Positions 6,993 through 14,962 of a stretch of DNA of 62,606 nucleotides are shown one piece after another. This DNA comes from a virus: IMG/VR virus record IMGVR_UViG_3300035703_000095, positions 1-62,606 of that record. One strand, 5' to 3'. A model generated the notes under the pieces. The model did no database searches, was not told the origin of the DNA, and saw nothing but the letters and a program-made list of their open reading frames with translations. Each line of letters begins with the position of its first letter. The first letter of the stretch is position 1. A program made the position numbers and the translations under genes.

Positions 6993-7910
6993 ATGTCTTT
7001 TGCTGATCTTAAAAAACAATCTTCTCTTGGTTCTCTTACTCAGAAACTGGTTAAAGAAGTAGAGAAGATGAGTTCAAACTCCAACGGCGCAGATGAGCGT
7101 CTTTGGAAACCAGAAATGGATAAAACTGGCAATGGTTATGCAGTTATCCGTTTCCTGCCTGCACCAGAGGGTGAAGAACTTCCCTGGGTAAAGATGTATT
7201 CACATGCTTTCCAAGGTCCTGGTGGTTGGTATATTGAAAACAGCCTTACTACTTTGGGTCAAAAAGATCCTGTTTCTGAACACAATCGTGAACTGTGGAA
7301 CAGTGGTAGTGAGAAAGATAAGGAAACTGTTCGTAAACAAAAGCGTAAACTGTCTTATTACAGCAACATCTACGTTGTGAAGGATCCTGCAAATCCTGCA
7401 AATGAAGGTAAAGTCTTCCTGTTCAAGTATGGCAAAAAGATCTTTGACAAGATCATGGAAGCTATGCAACCTGAGTTTGAAGATGAAACTCCTATCAATC
7501 CTTTTGACTTCTGGCAAGGTGCTAACTTCAAACTGAAGTTGGTGAAAAAGGATGGTTATTGGAACTACGACAAGTCAGAGTTTGATCGTGTCGCTCCTCT
7601 CCTGGACGATGATGATGCTCTGGAAGCAGTTTGGAAGAAGCAATATTCTCTGTCTGCAGTAACCGCTCCCGACCAATTCAAGTCCTATGAAGATCTTGAA
7701 AAGCGTCTGAAGTATGTTCTTGGTCAAAAACCTGTAGCACGTCCTCGTCTTGATGAAGAAGTTGACGATGAGGACAATGATCGTGGTAGTTATACTCCCG
7801 ATTTTACTTCTCGTCGCTCTGAGCCTGAACTTCCTGTTGTAACTTCAAGTTCCGTTGATGAAGATGAAGATGATGCACTTTCATACTTCCAGCGTCTTGC
7901 TGAAGAGTGA
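6993..7910 (+). CDS. 32: Single-stranded DNA binding protein gp32
   Basis: The ATG at 6993 follows a good GAGG ribosome binding site and begins MSFADLKKQSSLGSL, typical for cyanophage gp32; the ORF extends upstream but that part is not gp32-like. The 305-residue protein has a basic N-terminus, an OB-type core with YAVIRFLPAP, and an acidic C-terminal tail (SVDEDEDDALSYFQRL) for partner binding. It contains no cysteine, so the zinc site of T4 gp32 is absent. It meets gp53 tail to tail with no gap. Confidence 0.93.
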   Translation: MSFADLKKQSSLGSLTQKLVKEVEKMSSNSNGADERLWKPEMDKTGNGYAVIRFLPAPEGEELPWVKMYSHAFQGPGGWYIENSLTTLGQKDPVSEHNRELWNSGSEKDKETVRKQKRKLSYYSNIYVVKDPANPANEGKVFLFKYGKKIFDKIMEAMQPEFEDETPINPFDFWQGANFKLKLVKKDGYWNYDKSEFDRVAPLLDDDDALEAVWKKQYSLSAVTAPDQFKSYEDLEKRLKYVLGQKPVARPRLDEEVDDEDNDRGSYTPDFTSRRSEPELPVVTSSSVDEDEDDALSYFQRLAEE

Positions 7911-8579
7911 TTATGAATAAAGTCTGATATTATCAGCAGTTTTAAGGGTCTCAGTCTTATATTGACTGGACCCTTCTTTATATGGCATAATTTCTTTCAT
8001 ATCATTGAGTACAACGTTTAGATATGATGGTTTTAGAACATATATATTTCTCTTGTTATTTTCCAATTCCTCTTCATATTCGTAGTTTGTCACTGGAATT
8101 GAAAGATTTGGTGTTGTAATTTCTTGATCTATAAAATAGTCATAATAACTTACAAAATAGATTTCGTTCACACGCAACCCTGCAGGAACAATAACTACGC
8201 CTTGACTGTTTTTAGCTTCTTCAGTGACATAGTGATGGATTCCATTGTAGATTGTATCGTAGTCCCCATACTTATCAATCAAAAATCTATCAAAATTGTC
8301 TTGAGTAAGAGGCCATTCTGTTTGAACATTTACAATGTTATTGGATAATAAAACTACCCAGTCTAAAGTAGAATCATTGTAAATTTCGAAGGCAACATTA
8401 TCTGGGCGATCATTACCTTTAATCTGATATTTTTCAAAGAATGCTAGATTTTGAAAAATATCTTCGCGGAGTCTTCCTTTCTTAAAAAGATTTTTTAGTG
8501 GCAAATAATCTCCTATTTTAGCATCAGGAAGAACGCTAACATACTCAAAATTTGGGACTTGGCGAAAGTAACTTGGCAT
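7911..8579 (-). CDS. 53: Baseplate wedge protein gp53
   Basis: The 222-residue product begins MPSYFRQVPNFEYVS and contains NDSTLDWVVLLSNNIVN and EWPLTQDNFDRFL, typical of the gp53 family (T4 gp53 has 196 residues). gp53 joins wedge to hub during baseplate assembly. It ends the minus-strand tail operon behind gp48. Confidence 0.9.
   Translation of the reverse strand: MPSYFRQVPNFEYVSVLPDAKIGDYLPLKNLFKKGRLREDIFQNLAFFEKYQIKGNDRPDNVAFEIYNDSTLDWVVLLSNNIVNVQTEWPLTQDNFDRFLIDKYGDYDTIYNGIHHYVTEEAKNSQGVVIVPAGLRVNEIYFVSYYDYFIDQEITTPNLSIPVTNYEYEEELENNKRNIYVLKPSYLNVVLNDMKEIMPYKEGSSQYKTETLKTADNIRLYS
7944..7975. terminator. Possible terminator hairpin for gp32 inside the gp53 end
   Basis: AAGGGTC (7944-7950) and AGTC (7953-7956) pair with GACT (7964-7967) and GACCCTT (7969-7975) in a bulged 11-bp hairpin, followed on the + strand by CTTTAT. 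It lies within the last codons of gp53. The T-run is weak, so function is uncertain. Confidence 0.4.
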
Positions 8580-8580
8580 T

Positions 8581-9909
8581 TTAGTAACCTACATTATCGT
8601 TATCATCACCATAGTCATCATCAAATAGTGGGACTAGTTCTTGGAATTGAAGTGTCAACTCATATGATGTCATTGAAGGCTCATTTGCCCCAAAAGTCAT
8701 ATAATTTCCATCTGGTGTGTAATTGACATTGCATGAGGTCAGAGCACACTCTTTGAATTTATTTAAGTATGGATGTTGTTTATTTGATGAAAGATAAGAA
8801 ATTGCAAAAGTGTGTGGTGCCTGCAGTAATAAAGCAGCAGTAGACCTCTTAGTTGACATTGCTTGCTTAAAATAACGAAGTATTTTTCTAACAACTATTG
8901 CTTCTTGTTCGCTTCTTGGAGATAATCTAAAAGTAAATCCAAAACTTCTTAGTTGTGGACCATTAAATAGCAATTCCATATTTGGATTCAAAACAGCACC
9001 ATATTGTCTTTGAAGAATTCCAGCATTTTGACCAAGTGCTGCTTGCGTGAATTTTGATGCAGCTGCAATTTGAAAATCTGGAGCATTTTTGGAAGCATTT
9101 TCAAATTCCGATTTTGCAGCCTCTGCTCCTGCTGAGCCTCCACCTGCTATTGCAGATTGTGCAACATTTGCAAGACCTCTGGTAATTTCATCCAGAGAAT
9201 TTGAAGACCAATCAACTGTGTTTGAGTCTGATATTCCTCCAGGTATTGGAAGTGTAATTGTTGTAAGGACTTCTCTTTTATTGATTTCAGGAATTCCCGA
9301 ATTTACAACAACTCTACGTTCTTTTCTAGATGCTTCATCTAACTCTAATCCAGATGCTGAATATTTAATTACTGAAAATTTTATACAATCTTGATGTTCT
9401 AATCTCAATCCAATTGGGTACACCAAACTTTGATCGTAATTAACTCTAGACTTAACTTCTTTTAAAGCTTCTTTAAGAAGTTTATCCGACTGTTGATCTT
9501 TTCCTTCCGTAGGTTTTGAATTTCCAGAAGTAGCGTCAGTTCCACCTGGAGTATTTGCTTTATTTGGAGATACTAGTTTATTTGCTGTTGCTTGTGCCGC
9601 TTCTGGAGATCCACCTGCTGCTTGAACTCCTATAGAAACAGCTTGCGTTGCTTTGTTTTTTATTTCTTTAACGTTATTTGCATCAGATAATGCTTTCCTT
9701 TCAATATTTGTTAGATTTGCGTTTGGATCTGGAGTGAATTTATTAGTTTTTGTATTGATTGTTCCTAGACTTTGATATTGATTTAAAACACCTAGTCTGT
9801 AAATTTGAGTTACTCCCGTTGTTGAATTTACGACAGGAGACAAAACTCCATCAACACCTTTTATAGTGAATGGATTTTTACCAGGTTCTCCGTATGTTCC
9901 CACTGCCAT
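8581..9909 (-). CDS. 48: Baseplate tail tube cap gp48
   Basis: This 442-residue protein has a Gly/Ala/Asn-rich low-complexity insertion at about residues 70-150, then YPIGLRLEHQDCIKFSV and late strands including LRSFGFTFRLSPRSEQEA and MTSYELTLQFQEL, the tube-like fold of gp48/gp54. The family caps the baseplate and templates tube polymerisation. T4 gp48 has 364 residues, so this one is longer by about the insertion. Only one base separates it from gp53. Confidence 0.82.
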   Translation of the reverse strand: MAVGTYGEPGKNPFTIKGVDGVLSPVVNSTTGVTQIYRLGVLNQYQSLGTINTKTNKFTPDPNANLTNIERKALSDANNVKEIKNKATQAVSIGVQAAGGSPEAAQATANKLVSPNKANTPGGTDATSGNSKPTEGKDQQSDKLLKEALKEVKSRVNYDQSLVYPIGLRLEHQDCIKFSVIKYSASGLELDEASRKERRVVVNSGIPEINKREVLTTITLPIPGGISDSNTVDWSSNSLDEITRGLANVAQSAIAGGGSAGAEAAKSEFENASKNAPDFQIAAASKFTQAALGQNAGILQRQYGAVLNPNMELLFNGPQLRSFGFTFRLSPRSEQEAIVVRKILRYFKQAMSTKRSTAALLLQAPHTFAISYLSSNKQHPYLNKFKECALTSCNVNYTPDGNYMTFGANEPSMTSYELTLQFQELVPLFDDDYGDDNDNVGY

Positions 9910-9923
9910 TAGATAAGGAGTTT

Positions 9924-10316
9924 TTATTTATTTAGACGGAATTTTGCATAAGGTATATTTAACATCTCATCAAGTTCTTCATATTTTACAACATGTAGTT
10001 TTCCAATAACTTCTTCCCAGGTATATTGTCTACCTTCTCTCCAGTGAAAATTAATTGCTTTAAACCCCCATCTTTCTAAAGATGTACATGCAATGAGTGG
10101 ATGTTGATCATATTCAATATCAGGAGTTTTGGGACTATACACAAATGTATAGAATTTCCCAGGTTCTGGATATAAAACTTCTTCTTTTAAAGTTTCCATA
10201 ATAATCATCATCAAATCTTCAGGATCACTTGTTTGGGCAGTATCAATTCTCTTTTTCAATTCTCTCATTCTTGGAGGAATTGAATCTTTGGTATATTTGC
10301 CAAAACCTTCTGCCAT
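9924..10316 (-). CDS. Conserved virion-module protein
   Basis: A 130-residue protein with a helical N-terminus and a conserved-looking core (FYTFVYSPKTPDIEYDQHP, ERWGFKAINFHWREGRQYTW). This core is familiar from other T4-like cyanophages between gp48 and gp4, but its role is not known to me. It overlaps the gp4 gene by one base, so the two are translated together. Confidence 0.7.
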   Translation of the reverse strand: MAEGFGKYTKDSIPPRMRELKKRIDTAQTSDPEDLMMIIMETLKEEVLYPEPGKFYTFVYSPKTPDIEYDQHPLIACTSLERWGFKAINFHWREGRQYTWEEVIGKLHVVKYEELDEMLNIPYAKFRLNK

Positions 10317-10759
10317 TATTTGATACCTAATTCGTCTTCTGTGATGATTTTAAATTCTATCATTCTATCATCACAAAATTCTTTTGCTGCTTTCCATTTT
10401 GCTTGATTAACAGCATAAGTTGTACATTCGTGAAGGTATGATTTAGTAACCTTTGTTTTTTTAACAGGAGCTTTGGTTTGTTTTTTCGGTTTTACTTCTA
10501 TCACATAAGTTTTGATTTGCCCATTACTTTCCTTCACTTTAATAATAAAGTCTGGAAAATATCTATGGACTCTATTATCAACTGGAGAGACATAAGGTAT
10601 CCAGAACTCTTCGCTTCCCCATTCCAATATACTCTCATTTAGGTCACACCAATGGCAGAATCTTCTTTCCCAACTACTTCTACAGATAATGTTATCGGGA
10701 TTTCCTTTATATTTGTTCGGATATGATGGTTTGTATTTACTTTTAAGACTTTCTGCCAT
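10316..10759 (-). CDS. 4: Head completion protein gp4
   Basis: The 147-residue protein matches T4 gp4/gp50. CRSSWERRFCHWCD at about residues 26-39 is followed by RYFPDFIIKV and YVIEVKPKKQ, which together form a PD-(D/E)XK-like (TnsA-type) site. gp4 finishes the DNA-filled head before tail joining. It is first in the minus-strand operon, about 23 bases from an exact TATAAATA late promoter. Confidence 0.88.
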   Translation of the reverse strand: MAESLKSKYKPSYPNKYKGNPDNIICRSSWERRFCHWCDLNESILEWGSEEFWIPYVSPVDNRVHRYFPDFIIKVKESNGQIKTYVIEVKPKKQTKAPVKKTKVTKSYLHECTTYAVNQAKWKAAKEFCDDRMIEFKIITEDELGIK

Positions 10760-10781
10760 ACATAATATATAAGGTAAAAAT

Positions 10782-10789
10782 TATTTATA
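10782..10789 (-). promoter_or_regulatory. Exact T4 late promoter (TATAAATA) for the minus-strand operon
   Basis: Read on the minus strand, 10789 to 10782 is TATAAATA, the perfect T4 late promoter. The gp4 ATG begins 23 bases downstream. The surrounding ATTATTTATAAAT is nearly symmetric and also abuts the divergent gp54 start. Confidence 0.85.
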
Positions 10790-10790
10790 A

Positions 10791-11663
10791 ATGCCCAATC
10801 CAAGAACAGTTTCTCAAATTAAAGCAAACTTATTGAGACCTGCTTTAACTTCTCATTTTGAAGTTGAGATTGGAATTCCACCTGGAAATGCTTTTACAGA
10901 CTTTTTAAGACTTAATGGTGTTCCTTGGAATGATTTAACAGTAAATAAACTTCGTTTAATGTGCTCAGAAGCAACTCTTCCTGGTTCTAGTTTGGCAACT
11001 CATGAGATTAATAATGACTTTACCGGAGTTACTGAAAGGCACGTATATAGAAGAATATATGATGATCGAATTGATCTTACTTTTTATGTAGACGCAGAAA
11101 ATTATTTTCCAATTAGATTTTTTGAAACTTGGATTAAGTATATTGTAGACGAAGGTATAGCCCCTCAACCTGAAAGAGGTGGAATTGGATCTAAAAATCC
11201 AAATTATTTCTATAGAATAAGATACCCTGAGGGCGATGGAAAAGGTAATAAGGGGTATGTTGCTGAGGGATTAAAAGTTATCAAATTTGAAAGAGATTAT
11301 AAACAAAAACTGGAATATGATTTTGTAAGATCATATCCAATTAGTATAACATCGATGCCAGTTTCTTATGATTCTTCATCTTTACTTAAATGTACAGTAT
11401 CAATGACATACATTAGATATGTTTTGAATCAAGGAGGTAATCTGACTCAATCACCAACACCAACACCAAAAGAACAATCATACTTCAATCAGGCTCAAGA
11501 CTACTTCTTAAATCCACAATTTGGAGTTGAGGGTCCTCAAGGAACTCCAAAGGGCCCGAATGATTTCTTAAATATTGGTAATCCTGCACTGGATCAATTT
11601 GGAGTTAGAGATCAACTTGGTAGAGGTGCTGCAGGTACAATAGGTGCAAATATTCTTGCGTAA
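10791..11663 (+). CDS. 54: Baseplate tail tube initiator gp54-like protein
   Basis: The 290-residue protein has the tail-tube pattern: SHFEVEIGIP near residue 20, a long strand pair around LMCSEATLPGSSLATHEI and RRIYDDRIDLTFYVD, then YPISITSMPVSYDSSSLL and a final MTYIRYVL. T4 gp54 shows the same order. The last 80 residues are Pro/Gly/Gln-rich. It faces the gp4 operon across a 31-base divergent promoter region. Another tube-fold protein (gp19-like) is the main alternative. Confidence 0.75.
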   Translation: MPNPRTVSQIKANLLRPALTSHFEVEIGIPPGNAFTDFLRLNGVPWNDLTVNKLRLMCSEATLPGSSLATHEINNDFTGVTERHVYRRIYDDRIDLTFYVDAENYFPIRFFETWIKYIVDEGIAPQPERGGIGSKNPNYFYRIRYPEGDGKGNKGYVAEGLKVIKFERDYKQKLEYDFVRSYPISITSMPVSYDSSSLLKCTVSMTYIRYVLNQGGNLTQSPTPTPKEQSYFNQAQDYFLNPQFGVEGPQGTPKGPNDFLNIGNPALDQFGVRDQLGRGAAGTIGANILA

Positions 11664-11669
11664 ATAGCA

Positions 11670-11676
11670 ATAAATA
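11670..11676 (+). promoter_or_regulatory. Late promoter for gp26
   Basis: CAATAAATAATC contains ATAAATA at 11670-11676, 29 bases before the gp26 ATG and after the gp54 stop. Confidence 0.6.
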
Positions 11677-11704
11677 ATCACATCTGAATTTAATATAGGA
11701 TATT

Positions 11705-12424
11705 ATGCCTTTACCAAAGATTGCAACGCCAACATATGAACTTGAATTGCCATCAACAGGAGAAACAATTCAATACAGACCATTCCTAGTCAAGGAAGAA
11801 AAACTTCTTGTAATTGCACTAGAGTCTGAGGATACTAAACAGATTACTACTGCAATCAAGTCAGTCATTAAAAATTGTATTCAATCAAAAGGAATTAAAG
11901 TAGAATCTCTTCCAACTTTTGATATTGAATATCTATTCTTGAACATTCGTGGAAAATCAGTTGGAGAAGAACTTGAGGTTAATATTATTTGTCCAGATGA
12001 TGAAGAGACCACAACTTCAGTTACAATCAATTTAGACGACATTAAAGTTCAGAAGAACGAAAATCATACAAACAAAATTAAAGTTGATCCAAAGATCATG
12101 ATGGAAATGAAGTATCCATCATTGGATCAATTTATTAAAAATAACTTTGATCTGAACGATGCAAGTGCAATGGATCAATCATTTGATCTGATTGCATCAT
12201 GTATCGATAAAATATACACAGAAGATGAAGTTTGGTCTGCTGCTGACGTTACTAAAAAAGAGTTGAATGAATTTTTGGAGCAAATGAATTCAGCTCAATT
12301 CAAAGAAATTGAAAAATTCTTTGAATCTATGCCAAGACTTTCTCATAAAATTAAGGTAACAAATCCAAAGACAGAAGTTGAAAGTGAGGTAGTTCTAGAA
12401 GGGTTAGCATCTTTTTTCGCATAG
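11705..12424 (+). CDS. 26: Baseplate hub assembly protein gp26 (T4 baseplate family)
   Basis: The 239-residue protein begins LPKIATPTYELELPSTGETIQYRPFLVKEEK split over two strands, typical of the T4 gp26 baseplate family (PF12322), with later DIEYLFLNIRGKSVGEE and an acidic helical C-terminus. The family acts in hub assembly. Its last codons contain a T TTT TTC slippery heptamer (12412-12418), and the -1 frame runs straight into the next small ORF. This resembles G/GT tail chaperones, and the genes that follow look like tape-measure genes. Confidence 0.85.
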   Translation: MPLPKIATPTYELELPSTGETIQYRPFLVKEEKLLVIALESEDTKQITTAIKSVIKNCIQSKGIKVESLPTFDIEYLFLNIRGKSVGEELEVNIICPDDEETTTSVTINLDDIKVQKNENHTNKIKVDPKIMMEMKYPSLDQFIKNNFDLNDASAMDQSFDLIASCIDKIYTEDEVWSAADVTKKELNEFLEQMNSAQFKEIEKFFESMPRLSHKIKVTNPKTEVESEVVLEGLASFFA

Positions 12425-12442
12425 CCCTGGTCCATATGGACC
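12412..12442 (+). promoter_or_regulatory. Probable programmed -1 frameshift signal
   Basis: The heptamer T TTT TTC (12412-12418) is in the correct phase for -1 slippage on gp26 codons TTT and TTC, two codons before the gp26 stop. Ten bases later GGTCC (12429-12433) and GGACC (12438-12442) form a short hairpin. After slippage the frame reads CGC ATA GCC CTG GTC CAT and then the ATG of the following ORF without a stop. Confidence 0.72.
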
Positions 12443-12615
12443 TTGAAAACTATTTTCGACTTAATTTTGCCTTGATGCAGTACCATAAATATTCTTTGAC
12501 AGAGATTGAAAATTTGATGCCTTGGGAACGTGATATTTACGTCGCTTTATTAGAACAACATCTCGAAGAAGAAAAATTAAAGCAACAACAAGCAAATGGC
12601 AGTCAGTTCTTCTAA
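12436..12615 (+). CDS. Small helical protein, frameshift extension of gp26 or separate gp51-position protein
   Basis: From its own ATG (12436) the ORF gives 59 residues, MDLENYFRLNFALM...QQANGSQFF, all helical in character with a Gln/Glu-rich end. The same frame is open upstream into gp26 through a slippery site, so it may be made as a gp26 fusion of about 303 residues, as a free protein, or both. Its own ATG lies in the hairpin and lacks a clear ribosome binding site. It occupies the position of gene 51 in T4 but is much shorter. It overlaps the next gene by 20 bases. Confidence 0.75.
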   Translation: MDLENYFRLNFALMQYHKYSLTEIENLMPWERDIYVALLEQHLEEEKLKQQQANGSQFF

Positions 12616-14959
12616 AAATTTATTACCTCCAGGTAAAACGAAGGGTGGGACTGCACTTGTCAGTGAAAAGATAGACGAAAGAATACTTAGGTTAATTGGT
12701 CAAGAAGAAGTTTTTGATATTGATTATGATACATATGCTTCTCTACTAAGAGAAGCAATGATAAGAGGTAGGATGTCTAAAACATCAATACCTACAGAAG
12801 AGATTGAGTTAGTTACAAATGAGTGGAAAAGAGTAAAGGGAAAGAAAGGAAGATTTAAAGTTAAAAAAATTAGTGCCGAAAGTTTTAAAAAAGGAAGTTC
12901 TGTTGGAATCAATTTTTTAAAGCAAAAAAGACTTGCTCCAGTAAAACCACTTTCTCTTTTACCATCAATAGAAAAGTTAAAAGAGAAAAATGAAGTACAA
13001 GAAATTATTGGTCTTCTTGGAGAAATAATTAAGAGTTTAACTCTTTCAAATAAGAATAAGAAAAATGCAGATGAAAAAAGAAGAAAGTCTGAAGAAGCAG
13101 AAAAAAGAGGTCTAGCAGAATCTGCACTTGAAAAAGGTTTTAAAGGAGCAATAAAAGTTGCTGAAAAGATTATTGCACCAATAAAATCATTATTAAGTAG
13201 AATTCTTGATTACTTCACTGCAATTTTCTTGGGAAGAGTTGTTATTAAACTCCTTGAATGGTTTTCAAATCCAGATAATGCAGAAAAGATTAAAACCATC
13301 GGTAGATTTCTTGGTGATCACTGGCCAAAATTATTAAGTCTTTATCTTCTATTCGGTACACAATTTGGTGGATTTGTAAGGAGTTTAATATCTTTATTGG
13401 TAAAAGGCGGTGCAACTCTTCTTAAAGTTGCACTGGGCCTAGCAGCAAAAGCAGGTCTAGGTAAAGCAGGTAAATTTTCAAAATTTTTAGGTGGTAAAAA
13501 AGGAAAACTTTTAGTTGCTGGAGTTGAAGCAGCTACTACAGTTGGTGCCACAATGGCACTTAGTAGCGGTATTGAAAATTTTGCAGGAATAGGTGGAGGA
13601 GAACCAAAAACACAAAAGTTTTCTGGTGGGGGATTAGCAATTCCAAAATTTAGTGGAGGTGGTTTTAACCTTAAAGGTATGATGGGCGGCGCTAGTATAG
13701 GTGCTATGTTTGGACCTTTGGGAATGCTTCTTGGTGGTGCCTTAGGATCTAAACCACAAGAAGGTGGTTTTGTGAGTGGTGAAAAGGGTGTTGATAAAGT
13801 TCCTGCTATGTTAAGTGATGGTGAATTTGTTATGTCCCGTAAAGCTGTACAAAAATATGGTGTTGATACCTTAGAGTCTATGAATGCCGCTGCTGGCGGA
13901 ACAAATAGGCCTAAAATGATTAGTGGAGCAACCTATGCTTATGGCGGAGGTCTTATTGGTAAATCTCCAGATACAAAAGAGAAACCACCCAAAGAAACTT
14001 TCAGACCCGATGCACTTCAATCAGCAAAAGCACTTGCTTCGGGTAAAGGTGTGAATGTTAAAGGAGAAAGCACCGGAAGAAATCTTGGTACGGGTTATGG
14101 TGCAAAATATAATGGAAGAGATGCTTTTGTTATTAAGAATGGTGCAAATAATATGGATCTTTCTGTGACTTTAGGCGGAAAAAGATACTATGGAATGAAA
14201 AAGGGAAATGATGCAGTTTATACTGCATTAGATAGAAGAGATGCTGCAATTTCCGGTGGAGGTTTATTCCAACCGGGAGGATTATTTGGAGGACCAAAAA
14301 TGTCCTCAAGAATGGATTATGCACAATCAAAAGGAAAGTATTATTCTTCTTCTGATCGAAAGACTTATGGGAATTATAATGATGCATTAGCTGCTAAAAA
14401 ATCAAGAATGATATCTTTGGCATCTCAACAAAGATTGGACAAATTAACCTGGGGAAATGTTGGTCCAGATATGATGCCCAAAAGATTTTCTGAAGAAAAT
14501 AGAGTACGTAAAGAAGAGTATGATAAGAGGGGTGGATTTTTTGGTCAGATTGGTAGAGGTTTGACCTCAATGTTTGGAACATATAAGGATATTGATAAGA
14601 ATAAAGCAGCAGATAAGGCATCAGAGGCAAGAGCAAAGCAAGCTGGTGCTGCATCTATTGGTAGATACTATTCTTCCTCTGATGGTAAGTATTATAAAGA
14701 TTACAATGCAGCAGTAAAGGCAAAAAATTTAAGGACTGAAGAAAGAAAAAATTCAGCAAAAATATCTCCATCTAAACCAAATATAAAACCATTGGCACCA
14801 CCTCCTAGACAACAAGTAAAGGTAAGAACTAAACCTATTGGAAGTGGAAAAGGTGGTGTATCAAAGCCAGTTGGTGGAGCACCAAAAACACCAAACTTTG
14901 GTGCAACTTGTCCGTCAAGTAATGCACGTAAAAACAAAAAGATTTTGGGTATTTTCTAA
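12596..14959 (+). CDS. Tape-measure-like tail protein
   Basis: A 787-residue protein. The N-terminal 150 residues are basic and helical, a charged coiled-coil stretch follows at about 150-175, and hydrophobic helices occupy roughly 195-320. At about residues 389-422 the motif GVDKVPAMLSDGEFVMSRKAV appears; tape-measure proteins carry this kind of motif near the C-terminus. A Gly-rich region and two copies of a YYSSSD-x-K-x-Y repeat (near residues 582 and 698) complete it. It directly follows the gp26 frameshift pair, as tape measures follow G/GT. It could instead be a hub protein. Confidence 0.65.
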   Translation: MAVSSSKNLLPPGKTKGGTALVSEKIDERILRLIGQEEVFDIDYDTYASLLREAMIRGRMSKTSIPTEEIELVTNEWKRVKGKKGRFKVKKISAESFKKGSSVGINFLKQKRLAPVKPLSLLPSIEKLKEKNEVQEIIGLLGEIIKSLTLSNKNKKNADEKRRKSEEAEKRGLAESALEKGFKGAIKVAEKIIAPIKSLLSRILDYFTAIFLGRVVIKLLEWFSNPDNAEKIKTIGRFLGDHWPKLLSLYLLFGTQFGGFVRSLISLLVKGGATLLKVALGLAAKAGLGKAGKFSKFLGGKKGKLLVAGVEAATTVGATMALSSGIENFAGIGGGEPKTQKFSGGGLAIPKFSGGGFNLKGMMGGASIGAMFGPLGMLLGGALGSKPQEGGFVSGEKGVDKVPAMLSDGEFVMSRKAVQKYGVDTLESMNAAAGGTNRPKMISGATYAYGGGLIGKSPDTKEKPPKETFRPDALQSAKALASGKGVNVKGESTGRNLGTGYGAKYNGRDAFVIKNGANNMDLSVTLGGKRYYGMKKGNDAVYTALDRRDAAISGGGLFQPGGLFGGPKMSSRMDYAQSKGKYYSSSDRKTYGNYNDALAAKKSRMISLASQQRLDKLTWGNVGPDMMPKRFSEENRVRKEEYDKRGGFFGQIGRGLTSMFGTYKDIDKNKAADKASEARAKQAGAASIGRYYSSSDGKYYKDYNAAVKAKNLRTEERKNSAKISPSKPNIKPLAPPPRQQVKVRTKPIGSGKGGVSKPVGGAPKTPNFGATCPSSNARKNKKILGIF

Positions 14960-14962
14960 CAT

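Noticed and set aside
12412-12424. gp26 and the next ORF as one gene broken by a sequencing error
   Set aside because: A six-T run could hide an indel, but the canonical slippery phase, the downstream hairpin and the known G/GT precedent fit a real signal better. Resequencing or relatives would settle it.
12482-12490. CATAAATATT inside the small ORF after gp26 as a late promoter
   Set aside because: It lies within coding sequence about 110 bases before the next gene and in an AT-rich codon run; chance match.
13342-13551. Short minus-strand frames inside tape-measure genes
   Set aside because: Shadows of Lys/Ala/Gly-rich coding sequence without start signals.
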